Below are positions 61,512 to 64,000 of a stretch of DNA of 64,000 nucleotides, piece by piece; within the stretch, counting starts at the first letter, position 1, and each line of letters begins with the position of its first letter. Origin of the DNA: Mariniflexile sp. AS56 (GTDB lineage Bacteria > Bacteroidota > Bacteroidia > Flavobacteriales > Flavobacteriaceae); assembly GCF_030552475.1 (NCBI RefSeq), contig NZ_JAUPED010000015.1, positions 18,127 to 82,126 on the forward strand, written 5' to 3'. Made by a program: the position numbers and the translations under genes. The notes under the pieces are model-generated. The model was not told the origin of the DNA, made no database searches, and was given only the letters and a program-made list of their open reading frames with translations.

Positions 61512-63560
61512 ATGGAAGACTTTATAAATAAATTATATAGAAACCATTCCTTGATTTATAAAGGTCTGTTGTTTGTTTGTACCACTTTTTTAATTGTGTA
61601 TTTATTTCCTAAAAGCGGGAAGTTTAAATACAATTTTGAAAAAGGAAAGCCGTGGCAATCGGAAAATTTATATGCCCCTTTTAACTTTGCAATAAAAAAA
61701 TCGGATGCTGAAATAGCTTCTGAAAAGCAAGTGCTAGTAGATAACTCTATTTTGTATTTTGATATAGATAATGCGGTTAAAACAAAGGTAAACGAATTGT
61801 ATAAACAGCAATTTAGAACGGTATTTCCAGATTCTATTTCGAAACGAACTTTAAATTCCTTATATAAAGTGGGGAATGAGATTATCTCTGAGTTTTATGC
61901 TTTTGGTGTTTTAAATGAAAGTTATAATTTTTCAGAAGATAGAGGTATCGCCATTCTTGATGAACGGGTGAAAAAGCAAGATGGTTTTTTCTCAGACTTG
62001 ATAAAACAAGACGCCGTGACGCCAGTAATAAATAAAGTGTTGCAAAAGCATAACTTAACGGCTTATAAAACCAATTTTGCTTCACTGTTTTTCGACTTGA
62101 TCACCCCTAATTTAACCTTTGATAAATCGTTTACTGAAAAAGCGCTGCAAGAAGAGTTGAATAAAATTGCTTATGCGAGAGGTAGTGTAGAAAAAGCGAC
62201 TTTAATAATATCTAAGGGAGAAGTTATTGAGGGCGACAAGTATCAAACATTAAAGTCTTTACAGTCTGAATATGAGTCACAAATTTGGAGCAAATCTAAT
62301 TACAACTGGATTATATTCGCTTATACCATTTTAGTTGCCTTGGCGCTGTTAATGCTGCTTCTGTTTTTAAGAAAGTATCGGGTTGTTGTTTTTGAGAATA
62401 ACACGAAAGTTACCTTTATTTTCTTCAATATTTTTTTAATGATTTTTATTACAACGCTGGTTGTAAATTATAATTCGAAGTTTATTTACGTCGTACCCAT
62501 TTGTATTTTACCTTTAATATTTAAAGCTTTTTTCGATGCCCGTTTAGGTTTATTCGCTCACGTAATTACTGTTTTACTGTTAGGCTTTATAGTACCGAAT
62601 AGTTATGAGTATATGTTTCTTCAAATTATAGCCGGTATTGTTACTATTTTAACGGTTTCGGAATTATACAAACGTGCCAATTTGTTTATTTCAGTAGGAC
62701 AAATTACAGTGATTTATATAGTGGCGTATTTTGCCTTTTTTGTTATTCATGAAGGTAGTGTAGAAACCATAAAGTGGGAAATGTTTATTTGGTTTGTTTT
62801 AAGTGGACTTGCCACTTTATTTGTTCAGCCTTTAATTTACGCTTACGAAAAGATTTTTGGATTGGTTTCAGATGTGTCACTTTTAGAATTGTCTGATACG
62901 AATTCGAAATTATTGAAAGAGCTTTCAAATAAAGCACCAGGAACGTTTCACCATTCTTTAAACGTAGCAAACTTAGCGGAAGCGTCTGCTAATGAAATTG
63001 GAGCGAATGCTATGCTGGTTCGGGTCGGGGCTTTGTATCACGATATTGGTAAAATGAAAAACCCTACTTATTTTACTGAAAATCAATCTACCGGTATCAA
63101 TCCGCACGATGAATTGTCGTCCAGGGAGAGTGCGCGAATTATAACAGGGCACGTTATAGACGGTATTGAAATAGCAAAGAAGTATAATTTGCCAGATAGA
63201 GTTATAGACTTCATTAGAACGCATCATGGAACGAGTGTGGTGTATTATTTCTATATGCAAGAGAAGAAAGATTTTGAAGATGTAGATAAGGCCGATTTTA
63301 GTTACCCAGGCCCTAAGCCCTTTAGTAAAGAAACAGCGATTTTAATGATGTGTGATAGTGTAGAGGCAGCTTCTAAAAGTTTAAAAGATCCAACATCTAC
63401 AAAAATTGATGCATTTGTTGAAAACATCATAGATAAGCAGATAGAAGGTGGTCAATTTTTAAATGCGAATATAACTTTCAAAGAAATTCAGTCCATAAAA
63501 AAAGTGCTAAAACACAAGCTTGCAAACATTTACCATTTAAGAATTGAATACCCCGAATAA
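61512..63560 (+). CDS. 7TM-HD protein, PgpH-type cyclic di-AMP phosphodiesterase family
   Basis: The product has 682 residues: an N-terminal membrane helix (about 15-33), a large periplasmic 7TMR-HDED domain (34-260), seven membrane helices (about 265-460) and a cytosolic HD domain (about 479-640) with HHSLNVANL and GALYHDIGKM, all metal-binding residues being present. PgpH in Listeria breaks down cyclic di-AMP; the same activity is plausible here. The gene is monocistronic, followed by two tRNA genes. Confidence 0.9.
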   Translation: MEDFINKLYRNHSLIYKGLLFVCTTFLIVYLFPKSGKFKYNFEKGKPWQSENLYAPFNFAIKKSDAEIASEKQVLVDNSILYFDIDNAVKTKVNELYKQQFRTVFPDSISKRTLNSLYKVGNEIISEFYAFGVLNESYNFSEDRGIAILDERVKKQDGFFSDLIKQDAVTPVINKVLQKHNLTAYKTNFASLFFDLITPNLTFDKSFTEKALQEELNKIAYARGSVEKATLIISKGEVIEGDKYQTLKSLQSEYESQIWSKSNYNWIIFAYTILVALALLMLLLFLRKYRVVVFENNTKVTFIFFNIFLMIFITTLVVNYNSKFIYVVPICILPLIFKAFFDARLGLFAHVITVLLLGFIVPNSYEYMFLQIIAGIVTILTVSELYKRANLFISVGQITVIYIVAYFAFFVIHEGSVETIKWEMFIWFVLSGLATLFVQPLIYAYEKIFGLVSDVSLLELSDTNSKLLKELSNKAPGTFHHSLNVANLAEASANEIGANAMLVRVGALYHDIGKMKNPTYFTENQSTGINPHDELSSRESARIITGHVIDGIEIAKKYNLPDRVIDFIRTHHGTSVVYYFYMQEKKDFEDVDKADFSYPGPKPFSKETAILMMCDSVEAASKSLKDPTSTKIDAFVENIIDKQIEGGQFLNANITFKEIQSIKKVLKHKLANIYHLRIEYPE

Positions 63561-63585
63561 TATTTAAAAAAAGTGAATAAAATAG

Positions 63586-63616
63586 TTGCGTTCTTACAAT
63601 CTATAAGTTACATTTG
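63586..63616 (+). promoter_or_regulatory. Promoter of the tRNA-Ser/tRNA-Pro unit
   Basis: TTG (63586-63588), 20 bases, TACATTTG (63609-63616): a full consensus match, 41 bases before tRNA-Ser. Confidence 0.75.
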
Positions 63617-63657
63617 CAACCGCAAAATTACTGCAATAGTACATTGTAATAATTTTA

Positions 63658-63741
63658 GGAGAGGTGCCAGAGTGGTAATGGAGCAGATTGCTAATCTGTC
63701 GACGGGTAACTGTCGCCAGGGTTCGAGTCCCTGTCTCTCCG
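63658..63741 (+). tRNA. tRNA-Ser (anticodon GCU)
   Basis: The acceptor stem GGAGAGG pairs with TCTCTCC (last pair G-U) and the discriminator is G. The anticodon loop TTGCTAA has GCT at 63690-63692. The long variable arm typical of tRNA-Ser (CGACGGGTAACTGTCG) and the T arm GTTCGAGTC are present. CCA is not encoded. It reads AGC/AGU codons. Confidence 0.95.
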
Positions 63742-63761
63742 CAAATTTTTAAGATAACCAT

Positions 63762-63836
63762 CGGGGTGTAGCGTAGCCCGGTTATCGCGCCTGCTTTGGG
63801 AGCAGGAGGTCGCAGGTTCGAATCCTGCCACCCCGA
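63762..63836 (+). tRNA. tRNA-Pro (anticodon UGG)
   Basis: Acceptor stem CGGGGTG/CACCCCG, anticodon stem CCTGC/GCAGG with loop TTTGGGA (TGG at 63797-63799), T arm with GGTTCGAATCC. CCA is not encoded. It lies 20 bases after tRNA-Ser and shares its promoter and terminator. Confidence 0.96.
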
Positions 63837-63837
63837 C

Positions 63838-63869
63838 AAAAACCTTCTGAGAAATCAGAAGGTTTTTTT
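63838..63869 (+). terminator. Terminator of the tRNA unit
   Basis: AAAAACCTTCTGA (63838-63850) and TCAGAAGGTTTTT (63855-63867) around GAAA, with more T after it. From here to 64000 I see no gene, only a short direct repeat GGATCAA GGATCAA near 63908. Confidence 0.92.
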
Positions 63870-64000
63870 GTTTTAGATACTTTCAGTCGGTTTTATGACG
63901 TTATAAGGGATCAAGGATCAAGGCATATTTCTGGGGAGCCGTATAAATTATGCATATAATTTAGTTAATCTATAGAGAAAGAACTTGACATCTCTGACAC

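Noticed and set aside
63594..63839. Minus-strand reading frame of 81 codons over the two tRNA genes
   Set aside because: It is the antisense of tRNA-Ser and tRNA-Pro; such frames (with SGWQDSNLRPPAPKAG-like text) are a well-known false annotation.
1..64000. CRISPR array, prophage or insertion sequence
   Set aside because: No regularly spaced repeats, cas, transposase or phage structural genes are visible.

Overview
The window is AT-rich, densely coded chromosomal DNA from a member of the Bacteroidota, almost certainly a (probably marine) Flavobacteriaceae. Grounds: Bacteroidetes-type promoters (TTG, 20 bases, TAnnTTTG) ahead of several genes; near absence of Shine-Dalgarno sites; two secreted proteins ending in type IX secretion (T9SS) type A sorting domains; a CarboxypepD_reg/TonB receptor; Bacteroidota-restricted families (DUF6175, DUF6452, DUF6048, CCC-motif protein); and many lipoproteins. 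I see no prophage, insertion sequence, CRISPR array or plasmid functions, so this is mostly core genome.

Layout. 1-3518: four-gene operon of uncharacterised exported proteins, the first cut by the window edge. 3620-5862: a secreted beta-helix protein and a secreted tandem-repeat protein with a T9SS tail. 6006-12697: priA, an orphan LytTR regulator, the rpsF-rpsR-rplI operon, a DUF6495-like gene and hisS. 12785-16810: a 1341-residue T9SS cargo with calcium-binding thrombospondin-3 repeats and a LamG domain. 17084-21832 (minus): rlmD, DUF6452, DUF6048, aguB, aguA, joining rRNA methylation, envelope proteins and putrescine synthesis. 22039-25855: rocD, small membrane proteins, an Smr protein and a lipoprotein. 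25957-31265: cysteine desulfurase convergent with a TonB receptor/M23 peptidase pair. 31443-33840: coiled-coil gene, zapA, a 6S-like RNA, rny. 33913-35960: xerD, aroQ, a small barrel protein. 36025-43330: lpdA, NDH-2, an NTF2-like protein, msrB/DUF1572, an M48 lipoprotein and a UMF1-type MFS transporter. 43377-46302: metE divergent from an Lrp regulator. 46379-53031: clpC, gyrA and a TPR protein. 53286-59320: a ZIP transporter, two methyltransferases, a lipoprotein, a 565-base non-coding stretch, and an isochorismatase-like protein paired with a GAF histidine kinase. 59335-63836: NlpC/P60 peptidase, thiolase, a PgpH-type 7TM-HD protein, tRNA-Ser(GCU) and tRNA-Pro(UGG).

How it works together. 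Arginine-family metabolism appears twice: agmatine to putrescine (AguA, AguB) and ornithine breakdown (RocD). RNA biology is well represented: RNase Y beside a 6S-like RNA, RlmD, an RlmL-like methyltransferase and ribosomal proteins. Envelope building and quality control is covered by M23, NlpC/P60 and M48 peptidases, a lipoprotein MsrB, a TonB receptor and several barrels.

The least explained items are: the 1-3518 exported operon; the isochorismatase-fold protein lacking its catalytic aspartate beside an orphan histidine kinase; the 6S-like RNA, whose place after zapA matches E. coli; structured leaders of hisS and rocD; a Phe-rich mini-ORF overlapping the aroQ start; and two dispersed-repeat-like palindromic elements. 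No clearly new multi-gene system could be demonstrated from sequence alone.
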